Assembly: GCA_947259045.1 (NCBI GenBank)
Contig: CAMYKZ010000004.1
Span: 122,780-186,779, forward strand
DNA length: 64,000 nucleotides
Source: an uncultured Afifella sp.
GTDB taxonomy: Bacteria; Pseudomonadota; Alphaproteobacteria; Rhizobiales; Afifellaceae
Direction: 5' to 3'
Shown: positions 8,089 through 17,526 of the stretch, one piece after another
How the letters are laid out: every line of letters starts with the position of its first letter
How positions within the stretch are numbered: the first letter of the stretch is position 1
The notes under the pieces: generated by a model
The model's input: the letters and a program-made list of their open reading frames with translations, nothing else
What the model was told of the DNA's origin: nothing
Database searches by the model: none
Program-made: the position numbers and the translations under genes

Positions 8089-9135
8089 GTGACAGGAAAC
8101 ACATTTCCGAAACTGCACAACGCAATGTGGCCGGGACTGGTCGGCAAGGGACCGGATTCCGAACCGCCGATCGATCTCGACACGATGCTCGATCTGACCG
8201 AAAAAGCCGAGGTGAACGGCGTGAAATTCGACGGCGTCGATCTTTTCCTCGCCGATCCGCATACGCCGATCGATGCCGATGACGACGCCATCAGGGCGCT
8301 GGCCGACAATGTCGGCGCAAGGGGCCTGGAAATCGGTTCCGCCGTGGCGCCGGTCTGGCCGCCGGTCGGCGGCGGCTCGGCCATGGGCGACGAAGCCGAA
8401 CGCGGAAAATTCCTCGATGCCATCCGCAAATCCTGCCGGATCATGGGCCGTTTGCGCGATCTGGGCGTGCGCCACGGCGGTGTGATCCGTGTCGATACGG
8501 CGACGGGCGTCGACGAATGGGCGGCAGACCCTGCCGGCAACACCGCAAAAATGGCGGCGACGCTGAAAGAGGCATGCGACATTGCCGCCGGTCACGGCGA
8601 ACGGCTGGCGGCGGAGGGCGAAATCTGCTGGGGCGGCATGCACAGCTGGCAGCATATGGTCGACCTGCTGGAGGCCGTCGGCCGCCCGGATGTTCTCGGC
8701 TTCCAGGCCGACATGGCGCACACATTGCTTTATACGATGGGATATAATGCGCCTGAGCATCGCCTGCTGCCGGAAGATTTTGACTGGTCGGACCGGGCGC
8801 CGGTGCGCGCGGCCCTGGTCAAGGTCACCGACGCACTGCGTCCCTGGACCATCGATTTCCACGTCGCCCAGAACGACGCGACGGTGCACGGCACGGGTTC
8901 GCACGATAAGACCGGCCGGCACTGCATGGCGACCGATGCAAACGGCAAGCTCGATATTGTCGAGGATTCCGGCCTTTGGCTGCGCGGCGCGGATGGCGAG
9001 CCGACCAAGGCCATGCGGCACATCTGCTGGGATGGCTGCATGTTCTCCAACGAGGTGCTGATGACCCAGCAAACCTGGAACGACATTCTCACCGCGATGA
9101 TCGGCGTGCGAGACGCCCATGGCTGGACGGAATAG
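8089..9135 (+). CDS. Sugar phosphate isomerase/epimerase family TIM barrel B
   Basis: This 348-residue protein starts with a GTG at 8089, preceded by a strong GGGAGGA ribosome-binding site at 8077; upstream in-frame sequence is unconserved. The barrel shows metal-binding-type segments [38 protein letters not shown] and an unusual histidine-rich stretch around [12 protein letters not shown]. It is followed 12 bp later by a Gfo/Idh/MocA dehydrogenase, so the two form an operon. Dehydrogenase plus TIM-barrel isomerase is the usual pairing for catabolism of inositols, keto-sugars or sugar acids. The exact substrate is unknown. Confidence 0.82.
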   Translation: MTGNTFPKLHNAMWPGLVGKGPDSEPPIDLDTMLDLTEKAEVNGVKFDGVDLFLADPHTPIDADDDAIRALADNVGARGLEIGSAVAPVWPPVGGGSAMGDEAERGKFLDAIRKSCRIMGRLRDLGVRHGGVIRVDTATGVDEWAADPAGNTAKMAATLKEACDIAAGHGERLAAEGEICWGGMHSWQHMVDLLEAVGRPDVLGFQADMAHTLLYTMGYNAPEHRLLPEDFDWSDRAPVRAALVKVTDALRPWTIDFHVAQNDATVHGTGSHDKTGRHCMATDANGKLDIVEDSGLWLRGADGEPTKAMRHICWDGCMFSNEVLMTQQTWNDILTAMIGVRDAHGWTE

Positions 9136-9147
9136 GGGGAGAAGAGC

Positions 9148-10284
9148 ATGAGTAAACCAAAATTACGCATCGGTATGGTCGGTTACGGTTTCATGGGCCG
9201 CACCCATTCGAACGCCTTCAAATCCGTCGGGCAGTTTTTCGATCTGCCGCGTACGCCGGAGCTTGCCGTCATCTGCGCCCGCGACGAAGGCCGCGCGAAC
9301 GCCTTCGCTGAGAGGTGGGGATATGGCTCTGTCGAAACCGACTGGCGCAGGCTGATCGAACGCGACGATGTCGACCTGATCGACATTGCAAGCCCCAACG
9401 ATACCCACAAGGAGATCGCCATCGCCGCCGCCGAGGCCGGCAAGATGGTGATGTGCGAGAAACCGCTGGGGCGCAACAGTTCAGAATCCCGGGCGATGGT
9501 CGAGGCGGTGGAAAAAGCCGGCGTTGCCAATATGGTCTGGTACAATTACCGACGGGTGCCGGCGGTGACTCTCGCCAAGCAGCTGATCGACGAGGGGAAG
9601 CTTGGCCGCATCTTCCACTACCGGGCAAAGTTTCTGCAGGATTGGACAATCTCGGCCGACCTGCCGCAGGGCGGCGAAGGACTCTGGCGGCTTGACAAGG
9701 CGGTTGCCGGCAGCGGCGTGACCGGCGACCTGCTTGCCCATTGCATCGATACGGCGATGTGGCTCAACGGTGGCATCGACAGCGTCACCGGCATGACAGA
9801 AACCTTCATCAAGGAACGTCCGCACACCTTGACCGGCAAGGTGGAGAAGGTCGGCATCGACGACGCATGCGCATTCCTCGCCCGGTTCGAAAACGGCTCG
9901 CTGGCGACATTCGAGGCCACGCGATATGCCCGCGGCCACAAGGCGCTTTACACGCTGGAGATCAATGGCGAAAACGCCTCGATCTTCTGGGACCTGCACG
10001 ATCTGCACCGGCTGGAATATTTCGATCACTCAGATGAAGGCCGGGTCCGCGGCTGGCGTTCCGTGCACATCACCGACGGCGATCATCCCTATATGGATAA
10101 ATGGTGGGTCCCGGGATTGCAGATCGGATATGAGCACAGCTTCATCCATCAGGCGGCCGACTTTATCGCCGGCCTGAACGGCGAGGCAGCGGCACCGACA
10201 TTCCGCGACGCGCTTGCCACGGACATGGTGACGGATGCAGTACTCAAATCGGCAGAAACCCGGCAATGGGAACCGGCACACTGA
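9148..10284 (+). CDS. Gfo/Idh/MocA-family NAD(P)-dependent oxidoreductase A
   Basis: This 378-residue enzyme has an N-terminal Rossmann fold beginning at residue 7 ([16 protein letters not shown]), a conserved cofactor-side EKPLG at residues ~101-105 ([11 protein letters not shown]) and a C-terminal alpha/beta substrate domain with a [17 protein letters not shown] motif carrying the probable catalytic Asp/His. Family members oxidise a ring hydroxyl of sugars or inositols to a keto group. The start at 9148 has GGGGGAGAAG upstream. It is cotranscribed with the TIM-barrel gene at 8089. A second member of the same family lies at 18627-19772 beside the ABC importer. Confidence 0.9.
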   Translation: MSKPKLRIGMVGYGFMGRTHSNAFKSVGQFFDLPRTPELAVICARDEGRANAFAERWGYGSVETDWRRLIERDDVDLIDIASPNDTHKEIAIAAAEAGKMVMCEKPLGRNSSESRAMVEAVEKAGVANMVWYNYRRVPAVTLAKQLIDEGKLGRIFHYRAKFLQDWTISADLPQGGEGLWRLDKAVAGSGVTGDLLAHCIDTAMWLNGGIDSVTGMTETFIKERPHTLTGKVEKVGIDDACAFLARFENGSLATFEATRYARGHKALYTLEINGENASIFWDLHDLHRLEYFDHSDEGRVRGWRSVHITDGDHPYMDKWWVPGLQIGYEHSFIHQAADFIAGLNGEAAAPTFRDALATDMVTDAVLKSAETRQWEPAH

Positions 10285-10311
10285 AAATGGCTCGGCGGCG
10301 CGGGCTCGTTG

Positions 10312-10710
10312 TCAGCGCAGTTCGTTCCATGGCGCTTCGGCGGCCACGTCGACCAGTTCGTAACCGCCGTCACCGACACAGGGGCCGAGGATCGCCAATA
10401 GCCGCGCCTCGCGGTCGCCCTTATTGAATGATGCGTGCACGACATCGGCTTCGATAAAGACGGAATCGCCCGGCGCAAGGATTTTCATATCCCTGTCGAG
10501 CCATTGCTCGACAGCGCCGTCGATCACATAGATGACCTCTTCCTGATCAGGATGCTTGTGAAAATTGTGCCCTTCGCCCGGGCTCAGGGTTACTTCGATG
10601 ACCGTCAATTGTTTCGCGCCGGTTGACGGCGGATGGCTCATCCAGCGCAGGCTTCCCCAATCAAGCTCTTCCGGCGGCGTCTGTGCAGACAGCATGAATC
10701 TACCCGTCAT
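10312..10710 (-). CDS. Small cupin-domain protein
   Basis: This 132-residue single-domain cupin has the first cupin motif at [21 protein letters not shown] (two His, one Glu) and the second at [19 protein letters not shown]. The metal-ligand set is intact, so a metal-dependent isomerase or a sugar-binding role is possible. A GGAGGAAAAG ribosome-binding site precedes the ATG at 10710. The start overlaps the end of the TIM-barrel gene upstream by 11 bp, placing it last in the long minus-strand catabolic operon. Confidence 0.87.
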   Translation of the reverse strand: MTGRFMLSAQTPPEELDWGSLRWMSHPPSTGAKQLTVIEVTLSPGEGHNFHKHPDQEEVIYVIDGAVEQWLDRDMKILAPGDSVFIEADVVHASFNKGDREARLLAILGPCVGDGGYELVDVAAEAPWNELR

Positions 10711-11545
10711 CTTTTCCTCCTCCGATTTCCACGAATGCGCGCGTCTGCGCGGTCAGCGCCTGTTCGCTCGGCAACCGTTCCATCGAGCTTGCGCCGTAAA
10801 ATCCCTGACACAGCGTCGTGCGCTCCAGAACAAAAGCGGCGTCGGCTGGAGATGAAATAGGTCCGCCATGGCACAGAATAATCACATCGTCGCGCACGCG
10901 CCGCGCGGCTTCCGCGATCGCATCGATCAGCGGCGGGCAATCGGCCAGCGACAATGCTGATTCTGCGCCGATGTCACCGCCTGTCGTCAGACCCATATGG
11001 GCGACGATCACGTCGGCGCCCGCCTCCGCCATCGCCACAGCCTCGTCCGGGTTGAAAACATAGGGTGTCGTCAGAAGATCTTTTGCGCGCGCCGCGGCGA
11101 TCAGATCGACCTCGAGGCCGTAACCCATTCCGGTTTCTTCCAGATTGTCGCGAAAGCGTCCGTCAATCAGGCCGACGGTGGGGAAATTCTGGATCCCGGA
11201 AAATCCCAGGCCGGCAAGTTCGTCGAGGAACCGGTCTCGCAGCATGAACGGGTCGGTCCCGTTGACGCCGGCAAGAACCGGCGCATTGCGCACGACCGGC
11301 AAGACTTCACGGGCCATTTCCACGACGATCTCATTGGCATTGCCATAGGCCAAGAGGCCCGCCAATGATCCGCGCCCGGCCATGCGGTAGCGCCCGGAAT
11401 TGTAGATCACGATCAGGTCGATGCCGCCGGCGTCTTCGCAGCGGGCGGAGAGCCCGGTGCCGGCTCCGCCGCCGATGATCGGCCGGCCGTCGGCAATCTT
11501 GGCGCGAAGCCGGTCAAGGATGGTTTGCCGGTCAATGCGGGGCAT
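10700..11545 (-). CDS. PEP-hydrolase-like TIM-barrel protein (Tm-1 C-terminal-domain family)
   Basis: This 281-residue barrel has the family's N-terminal [20 protein letters not shown] motif, [31 protein letters not shown] and a [12 protein letters not shown] motif near the C-terminus. It corresponds to the C-terminal half of the plant Tm-1 protein, while the gene just upstream corresponds to the N-terminal half. The ATG at 11545 (MPRIDRQ) is preferred over the GTG at 11551 because it sits 5 nt after GGAGG. It overlaps both the UPF0261 gene and the cupin gene. The bacterial function is not established to my knowledge; chemistry on a keto-acid or sugar-derived compound is a guess from the fold. 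Confidence 0.85.
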   Translation of the reverse strand: MPRIDRQTILDRLRAKIADGRPIIGGGAGTGLSARCEDAGGIDLIVIYNSGRYRMAGRGSLAGLLAYGNANEIVVEMAREVLPVVRNAPVLAGVNGTDPFMLRDRFLDELAGLGFSGIQNFPTVGLIDGRFRDNLEETGMGYGLEVDLIAAARAKDLLTTPYVFNPDEAVAMAEAGADVIVAHMGLTTGGDIGAESALSLADCPPLIDAIAEAARRVRDDVIILCHGGPISSPADAAFVLERTTLCQGFYGASSMERLPSEQALTAQTRAFVEIGGGKDDG

Positions 11546-12773
11546 GGGCACCTCCGGTTATGTCATGGAATGCCTCAAGCACGGCGTCTGAGAATGCGGG
11601 ATCGTTGATCGCGTGGGGCAGGCGGATGAGGCGGCGCTCCGCCGTTTGCTCAACATGATTGTCCAGCGCAGCGAACAGTGCGGCATCCGCGTCGGGATCA
11701 TGGAACGGCTGGCCCGGAACGTCTATTGCCGAGACGCCGCCTTGCGGGATCAGGAACCGGACCGGTCCCGTCATCAGGTTCAGCCGCGCGGCGATCCATT
11801 CGCCGATGACGCGATTTTCCTCCACGCTCGTGCGCATCAGGGTCACCTGCGGATTGTGGACATGGAACAGCCGGCCGGCAAATTGCGGCGGAACCGTTTC
11901 GCGGGCGCCGAAATTCACCATGTCGAGGGCGCCGCAGGACCCGACATAGGCAATGCCGGTGCGGATCACAGCGCCCATCCGGTCCTTTGTTGCCGGAAAG
12001 ACACCGCCGATCAGCATGTCGGCGATCTCCGTGGTGGTGATATCGATCACCGCGGCGACAAGGCCGCTGTCCACCAGCTTTTCCATCGAGCGTCCGCCGA
12101 CGCCGGTGGCATGGAATACAAGCGGGTCAAGCGTGCCGCCAAGTGCTGCGGCGAGCCGCTGCACGCAGTCCGTTGTGACGCCGAACATGGTCAGCCCGAC
12201 GGTGGGCCGGTCTGCCGCTTCGGGAATGTCGCCCGCCCGCAGCATCATTCCGGCCAGCGCATGGGCGGCATTGCCGAGCACGCGGCGCGAGATCCGGTTG
12301 ATGCCCTGAACGTCGGTGACCGAATAAACCATATTGATGTCGGAGGCGCCGACATAGGGTTCCACGTTTCCCGACGCGACCGTGGAGACCAGCACCTTGG
12401 GAATGCCGATGGGCAGGGCCCGCATCGCAGGCGCAACCAGCGCTGTTGCACCCGACCCGCCGGCGCCGATCATGCCGCCGATCATGCCGCCGACCGGGTC
12501 TGCCGTTTGGATGTAGGCCTCAAACGCGACCGCCATTTCAGTCACCGCCGCGCCGCGGTCGCCGAGGCCGAGCACGTCGACACCGCACGGATGATGCGCG
12601 GCGATCTCCGCAGCGCTGACATCGACCGGCGTATCGTCCGTGTCCGGCAAGGTGCTGAGATCGATCGTGCGCACCGGGACGCCGGCCTGCCTGAGCAATC
12701 CGGCAATGTAGGCGAGTTCACCGCCCTTGGTGTTGAATGTTCCCGCGACAACAGCCGCAGGCGGCCCGCTCAT
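11532..12773 (-). CDS. UPF0261-family, Tm-1-like ATP-binding protein
   Basis: This 413-residue protein begins [20 protein letters not shown], the hallmark of the UPF0261/Tm-1 N-terminal family. It has a glycine-rich [16 protein letters not shown] nucleotide-binding segment near residue 100 and [15 protein letters not shown] near residue 220. The plant relative is the tomato Tm-1 virus-resistance protein, which binds ATP; bacterial roles are uncharacterised. The gene overlaps the membrane-protein gene upstream (4 bp) and the TIM-barrel gene downstream (14 bp), so translation is probably coupled. Its position behind a sugar ABC importer suggests a metabolic role. Confidence 0.88.
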   Translation of the reverse strand: MSGPPAAVVAGTFNTKGGELAYIAGLLRQAGVPVRTIDLSTLPDTDDTPVDVSAAEIAAHHPCGVDVLGLGDRGAAVTEMAVAFEAYIQTADPVGGMIGGMIGAGGSGATALVAPAMRALPIGIPKVLVSTVASGNVEPYVGASDINMVYSVTDVQGINRISRRVLGNAAHALAGMMLRAGDIPEAADRPTVGLTMFGVTTDCVQRLAAALGGTLDPLVFHATGVGGRSMEKLVDSGLVAAVIDITTTEIADMLIGGVFPATKDRMGAVIRTGIAYVGSCGALDMVNFGARETVPPQFAGRLFHVHNPQVTLMRTSVEENRVIGEWIAARLNLMTGPVRFLIPQGGVSAIDVPGQPFHDPDADAALFAALDNHVEQTAERRLIRLPHAINDPAFSDAVLEAFHDITGGAHAPH

Positions 12774-13057
12774 CTTGAGGCCGCCAGATATTCAACGTAG
12801 AGCAATGCTGTCCCGATGCCGAGAAGCATGGCGGCTGCAAGCACGACCAGCACGATCGCCGACACCCGATAAAGCGTCCGGACCGGCACGCCCTCACGGC
12901 AAAAGGGGACCAGGTTGAATATCAGCGCGCTGATGACCACGGTCACGCAGCCGACGGAAAACAGCGCCATCGAGAAGGGCTGGAAGATCGCGAAGATCGA
13001 CAGCAGGCAGAGGCCGATGATCATCCGCTCCAATAATTTCGCCTGGGCTGCGCTCAT
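12770..13057 (-). CDS. Small membrane protein of the ABC importer operon
   Basis: This 95-residue protein has three probable TM helices: [26 protein letters not shown] split as two, then [28 protein letters not shown] short basic loop ([12 protein letters not shown]) lies between them. It overlaps the ATPase gene upstream by 4 bp and the UPF0261 gene downstream by 4 bp. I do not recognise the family. Rhizobial glycerol ABC operons also carry a small membrane protein, but the sequence here does not look like that one. A role as accessory subunit of the importer is inferred from position only. Confidence 0.75.
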   Translation of the reverse strand: MSAAQAKLLERMIIGLCLLSIFAIFQPFSMALFSVGCVTVVISALIFNLVPFCREGVPVRTLYRVSAIVLVVLAAAMLLGIGTALLYVEYLAASR

Positions 13058-14148
13058 GCCGTCCTCACTGCTTGTTCGTCCGCGTTAAAAACATGCGTCG
13101 CACCGGGCGGGAACCGGGCATGCACGGTGTCACCCTCCGCCAATGGTGTCTTCCAGTCTGTCACCAGTCGCAATTCCATGGCGCCGTCCTTGAGGTGAGC
13201 AAGGGTTTCCGCTCCCATCGGCTCGACGATGTCGACCGTAGCCGAAATGGCGTCATCGCCGGCCTCGCCTGAAAGCACGATGTTGCGCGGCCGGATGCCG
13301 AGTGTCACCTTGTCGCCGTCGCTCAGTGCGGCGGCCTTTTTGTCGACACCGATCACCATGCGCTGGCCGCCATCGACGGCAAACTCGGCGGTGCTTTCGC
13401 CTTTGGCGCCGGTGAACGTCGCGGGCAGCAGGTTCATCTGCGGCGTACCGATGAAACCGGCCACGAACAGGTTAGCCGGCCTCTGGAACACATTGTGCGG
13501 CGTATCGACCTGCTCGATGCGTCCAAGCCGCATCACGGCGATCCGGTCGGCCATCGTCAGCGCCTCAAGCTGGTCGTGAGTGACGATCACCGTCGGGCGT
13601 GAAAGATCCTGCAGCACCAGTTTGATTTCGCCGCGCATCTCTTCGCGCAATTGCACGTCAAGCCGGGACAGCGGTTCATCGAAAAGAAAGCAGGTCGGAT
13701 CGCGAATGATCGAACGCCCGACCGCCACGCGCTGTTTTTCGCCTTCGGCAAGCTGTCCGGGCGTCCGCTTCAGGATGTCTTCCAGCTTCAGGGTCTCCGC
13801 GATATTGGCCACCTTGGCATCGATTTCCGATTTCGACAGATTGTCTGCATAGAGCGGGAATGCCAGGTTTTCCGCGACAGTCAGGCTGGGATAGAGCGCA
13901 TAGAACTGAAAGCTCATCGCCACATTGCGGTCACGCGGCGCCAGATCGCTGACATGTTTGCCGGCGATACGGATTTCGCCCTCGCTCGCTGTTTCAAGCC
14001 CGGCAACCATACGCAGGATCGTTGTCTTGCCGCAGCCCGACGGCCCGAGCAGGCAAAGGACTTCGCCCTCGCCGACATTCAGATCGATGGCATTGACGGC
14101 TGTGAGGTCGCCGAAGCGCTTGGTCAGGGATCGAAGTTCGATGGTCAT
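13054..14148 (-). CDS. ABC sugar importer ATPase 2 (MalK/UgpC type, degenerate signature motif)
   Basis: This 364-residue ATPase has Walker A GPSGCGKTT (35-43), Q-loop FQFYALYP, Walker B with catalytic Glu (FDEP, ~156-159) and the switch histidine in VTHDQLEAL (H191). The ABC signature reads LAEGE at 133-137 where LSGGQ/LSGGE is expected, so serine and the first glycine are lost. A C-terminal TOBE-like regulatory region follows (GIRPRNIVLS). It is encoded just downstream of the two permeases with a 4-bp overlap. With the ATPase at 17527-18603, which has the opposite defect, it probably forms an asymmetric heterodimer energising sugar uptake. Confidence 0.92.
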   Translation of the reverse strand: MTIELRSLTKRFGDLTAVNAIDLNVGEGEVLCLLGPSGCGKTTILRMVAGLETASEGEIRIAGKHVSDLAPRDRNVAMSFQFYALYPSLTVAENLAFPLYADNLSKSEIDAKVANIAETLKLEDILKRTPGQLAEGEKQRVAVGRSIIRDPTCFLFDEPLSRLDVQLREEMRGEIKLVLQDLSRPTVIVTHDQLEALTMADRIAVMRLGRIEQVDTPHNVFQRPANLFVAGFIGTPQMNLLPATFTGAKGESTAEFAVDGGQRMVIGVDKKAAALSDGDKVTLGIRPRNIVLSGEAGDDAISATVDIVEPMGAETLAHLKDGAMELRLVTDWKTPLAEGDTVHARFPPGATHVFNADEQAVRTA

Positions 14149-15014
14149 TTTTTCACCGTGCCGAAAGTGACGCCGCGCAAAAGCTGGTTCTGAAGCAGGA
14201 ATGTGACGAAGAAGATCGGGATCAGGAACAGGGTGACGATCGCCGCAAGCAGCCCGTAATCGACCCCGACCTCGCCGCCAAGGGTGCGCGCCATGGCAAC
14301 CGGCACGGTGCGTGTCTCAACCCCGGTCAACAGAAGGGCAAAGAGGAATTCGTTCCAGGTCAGGATCAGGCCGAAGACGAAGGTCGCCGACAGGCCGGCC
14401 AGGATCTGCGGGATGCACATTCCAAAAAACACCCGCCGTTCCGTGGCGCCGTCCATCCGGGCGGCATCCTCGATTTCCGGGTTCAGTTCGTCGAAGAAAC
14501 TTTTGACCAGCCAGACGGAGAACGGAATATTGAACGCCGTATAGAGGAAGATGATCCCCCAGTAGGACCCGGCCAGGCCCGAAAGCCGGAACATCAGAAA
14601 AATCGGAATGATCACCACGATCGGCGGCATCATCCGGGTCGTGAGAATGATGAAAAGGTAGGTATCGTTGCCGCGCAGCGGATAGCGGGAAAACGCATAG
14701 GCGGCGAGCGTTCCGACGATCAGCGCAAGGATCACCGCGGTGCCGGCGATGAAGATCGAATTGAAGAAATAGAGCCCCATATTCGTCGCCTGGTCGGAAC
14801 CGGTGGTGATGCTGGCGCGGAAGAAAACCCCGGTAAAATTATCCAGAGTGGGTGTAAAAAACAGTTTCGGCGGGACGGCCAGGGCATCGGTCCGGGTCTT
14901 GAATGCCGTCAGGATGATCCACATCACGGGAGAAAAATAGATCATTCCCACGATGCCTGTAACAACCGTGTAACCCCAGCCGGCCTTGCCGATCGCGTGG
15001 TTCTTGCGGGCCAT
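14145..15014 (-). CDS. ABC sugar importer permease 2 (MalG type)
   Basis: This 289-residue inner-membrane protein of the binding-protein-dependent permease family has six probable TM helices and the cytoplasmic EAA loop (EDAARMDGATERRVFF) that docks on the ATPase. A second family hallmark is WNEFLFALLLTG. The ATG at 15014 overlaps the stop of permease 1 (ATGA), which fixes the start; the longer open frame upstream merely overlaps permease 1. It forms the transmembrane pore with the partner encoded at 15014-15931. Confidence 0.93.
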   Translation of the reverse strand: MARKNHAIGKAGWGYTVVTGIVGMIYFSPVMWIILTAFKTRTDALAVPPKLFFTPTLDNFTGVFFRASITTGSDQATNMGLYFFNSIFIAGTAVILALIVGTLAAYAFSRYPLRGNDTYLFIILTTRMMPPIVVIIPIFLMFRLSGLAGSYWGIIFLYTAFNIPFSVWLVKSFFDELNPEIEDAARMDGATERRVFFGMCIPQILAGLSATFVFGLILTWNEFLFALLLTGVETRTVPVAMARTLGGEVGVDYGLLAAIVTLFLIPIFFVTFLLQNQLLRGVTFGTVKK

Positions 15015-15931
15015 CAGTTCACCTCGCTTTCGCGCCGGTTGACGGCGTAGAGATAGAGATTGGTCAGGACGATCACGACAAACAGCACGATATAGGCCAG
15101 GGCAGACGACTGGCTGGTCTTGAAGAACTGAAAGGCGATCCGGTAGAGGTAGACGGCGATCGTTTCGGTCGTCGAGCCCGGCCCCCCTTCGGTGATGATG
15201 TAGACAATATCGAAAAGCTTGAACGTCTCGATCGTCCGGAAAAGGATGGCCAGGAGCAGCAGGCTCTTGATGTAGGGGAAGGTGATTGTCCAGAAACGCC
15301 GCCACGGCGAAGCCCGGTCGATCTCGGCGGCTTCGTAGAGATATTTCGGCACCGAGACCAGCCCGGCCAGAACAAGCAGCATGACAAACGGCGACCACAT
15401 CCAGGCGTCGGCGATGACGATGCCCGCAATGGCGCCGCCCGGTGACCCGAGCATGATAAACGGCTCCGACGACAATCCGTTCAGCACATGGCTGACAATC
15501 CCGAAGGTCGGTTCATAGAACAGTTTGAAGAACACCCCGACCGATACGAAGGACAGCATCATCGGCGTCAGCACGAGCATCAGCACAATGCGCCTGAGCG
15601 GAAAGGATTTTGCAAACATCAGCGCCAGCAGAAAACCGACGATAAGTTGCAATAATACGGACGATCCGACGATCAGCGCAGTTGTCTGAAACCGTTCCCA
15701 GACCTTTTCATCGGTCAGCACGCGTTCGTAATTCTCCAATCCCTGGAAACTCGGCACTTTCAGCCGGTTGGCGCGATAATCGAAAAAACTCAGGCCGAAG
15801 GACCAGAGCAGGGGGAAAATATTCATGACAAACAGGATTGCGATTGCCGGCGTCACCAGCAGTGCGCCGCGCCGCTTGGGCGACATCAGCCAGGCCCAAA
15901 AGCCGGTGTTTTCGGTTGATGCGTTCGACAT
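15014..15931 (-). CDS. ABC sugar importer permease 1 (MalF type)
   Basis: This 305-residue permease starts at MSNASTENTGFW (ATG at 15931). The first TM helix follows the basic SPKRRGALL, and about six helices are visible. The EAA loop is EAAEIDRASPWRRFW near residue 205. The start lies 71 bp after the binding-protein stop at 16003; upstream in-frame sequence overlaps the binding-protein gene in another frame and is not coding. It pairs with the MalG-type subunit encoded next. Confidence 0.92.
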   Translation of the reverse strand: MSNASTENTGFWAWLMSPKRRGALLVTPAIAILFVMNIFPLLWSFGLSFFDYRANRLKVPSFQGLENYERVLTDEKVWERFQTTALIVGSSVLLQLIVGFLLALMFAKSFPLRRIVLMLVLTPMMLSFVSVGVFFKLFYEPTFGIVSHVLNGLSSEPFIMLGSPGGAIAGIVIADAWMWSPFVMLLVLAGLVSVPKYLYEAAEIDRASPWRRFWTITFPYIKSLLLLAILFRTIETFKLFDIVYIITEGGPGSTTETIAVYLYRIAFQFFKTSQSSALAYIVLFVVIVLTNLYLYAVNRRESEVN

Positions 15932-16002
15932 AATGCTCCGCCTGCTGTGTCGGAATTCACGATCGAAAAAGAGGCCCGGCCGAAGCCGGACCTCGATAGG
16001 AC

Positions 16003-17469
16003 TTACTCTATGTAGCCGCCGTCCTCGAGAAGCTCCTGCTGGAACTCCGCGACGTTGTCGAGCGCCTCCTTGGCGGAGATCTGGCCGGTAATCGCCTTGT
16101 CGAACTCTTCCTGCTGCTGGGTCAGCATTTCGAAGAATTCCGGAATGTGCCAGACGTCCTTCTGCCAGTCGATCATCTCGACATGGGCGCGGTTCCATGG
16201 CCGCAGATCGTTGTAGGCGGGATCCGACATCACGCTCATCAGGCCTGACTGGCCGCCGTTCTTGACCGCTTCAAGCTGTGTGGCGGGGCTCAGCCACCAT
16301 TTCACAACGTTCAGGGCCTCGTCGACAACCTCGTCGCTGTTCCAGGTGGTCAGGACGAAAGGCTGGCCGCCGATATTGCCGGTGCGGTCGATGGAACCGT
16401 CGGCTTTGCGCAGGCCCGGCGCCGGGCCGAAACCGGACTTGTCATGCACTTTCGAAGCTTTCGGGTCGAGCACAGGCTCACCGAGACCGACCCAGTCGAT
16501 AATCGCCCCGACCTTGCCCTGCATGTACAGGTCCTGGATGACAAAAATGTCCATCTGGCCGGTCTGCGCGACCGGTGGCATATGTTTCAGCATCGAGAGG
16601 AACTGGTCCATCGCCTTGACGGCCACGTCGGAGTTTACGACGCCTTCAGCCTGCGCGTCGGGAGCGCCGGTCTCGTCCCAGATATCGCCGCCATGCTGCC
16701 AGATAAAGGCGTTGATGGCCATGGTCGAGAAGTCGTAACCCTTGCCGGCCTGATAGGCGATGCCGTAGAAATCGTCGTCCAGAACGGTGTCGCCGAGCTT
16801 CTCGCCGGCCTTGCGCCGGAAGAACTCGCCGATCTGCATGAACTTGTCCCAGTCGACGTCCTGCCAGTCCTCATAGGAGCAAGGCAGTTTGCCGCCGTAC
16901 TTCGCCTCGAACGCGGCGGCCTCGCCGTCATGGCAGAACGCGTCGGTGCGGTAGTAGGTGACATAGGTATCGGGGAACTGAGGGAAGCCGTAATAATGGG
17001 TGTCCGGCGCCGGTACCTGGCCGGCAGCTTCAAGCTGTGCCCGGGTCTTGTGCGGATATGTCGAATAGGCCGAAACAAGAGCCGGATGCAGATCTTTCAT
17101 GATCGCGCCGAGTTCGGGATCCGATTTGATCTTGTCGGTCAGATCCATGTAATAGCCGCCCTCGACGAACGCGCCGAGCCATTGGCTGTCGGTGACGATC
17201 ATCTGGTATTTCTGCTCACCTGACGTCAGCGAGGCGGCGACCCGCTCGTAGAAGCTCGGCCATGGAATGAAATCCATTTCAAGCGTCGTATTGTGCCCGG
17301 CCGGCGATTTGTAGGACTTGTCGAAATATTCTTTCATGAACCGGGTCGGCGGCCAGTCCGGCGCAGCCATGGTGATCGTGATGTCTGCAGACAGAGCAGG
17401 GCCCGCCCCCAGACCGGCGACAAGGACACAAGCGCCCAGAGATCCGCCGAGAAGATTACGCAGTTTCAT
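16003..17469 (-). CDS. ABC sugar importer substrate-binding protein (family 1)
   Basis: This 488-residue secreted protein has a signal peptide at residues 1-28 (MKLRNLLGG, hydrophobic core, cut at ALSA-D). The mature part opens ITITMAAPDWPPTRF and contains YQMIVTDSQWLGAFVEGGYY, the second strand-loop region of family 1 solute-binding proteins. Aromatic residues are frequent (YYGFPQFPDTYVTYYRTDAF, WQHGGDIWDE), as expected for a carbohydrate pocket. At 488 residues it is longer than typical monosaccharide binders. A GGAGGAT ribosome-binding site precedes the ATG. The ligand cannot be named; downstream enzymes suggest a polyol, inositol-like compound or glycoside. Confidence 0.92.
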   Translation of the reverse strand: MKLRNLLGGSLGACVLVAGLGAGPALSADITITMAAPDWPPTRFMKEYFDKSYKSPAGHNTTLEMDFIPWPSFYERVAASLTSGEQKYQMIVTDSQWLGAFVEGGYYMDLTDKIKSDPELGAIMKDLHPALVSAYSTYPHKTRAQLEAAGQVPAPDTHYYGFPQFPDTYVTYYRTDAFCHDGEAAAFEAKYGGKLPCSYEDWQDVDWDKFMQIGEFFRRKAGEKLGDTVLDDDFYGIAYQAGKGYDFSTMAINAFIWQHGGDIWDETGAPDAQAEGVVNSDVAVKAMDQFLSMLKHMPPVAQTGQMDIFVIQDLYMQGKVGAIIDWVGLGEPVLDPKASKVHDKSGFGPAPGLRKADGSIDRTGNIGGQPFVLTTWNSDEVVDEALNVVKWWLSPATQLEAVKNGGQSGLMSVMSDPAYNDLRPWNRAHVEMIDWQKDVWHIPEFFEMLTQQQEEFDKAITGQISAKEALDNVAEFQQELLEDGGYIE

Positions 17470-17526
17470 TTTTTATCCTCCACTCGTTGATTGATTTTCG
17501 TCTTATTGCCGATCCTGATCTTGGTG

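Noticed and set aside
12770..13057. Assigning the 95-residue membrane protein to the DUF2160 family of glycerol ABC operons
   Set aside because: The operon position is similar, but the helices and conserved residues do not resemble DUF2160 as I remember it.
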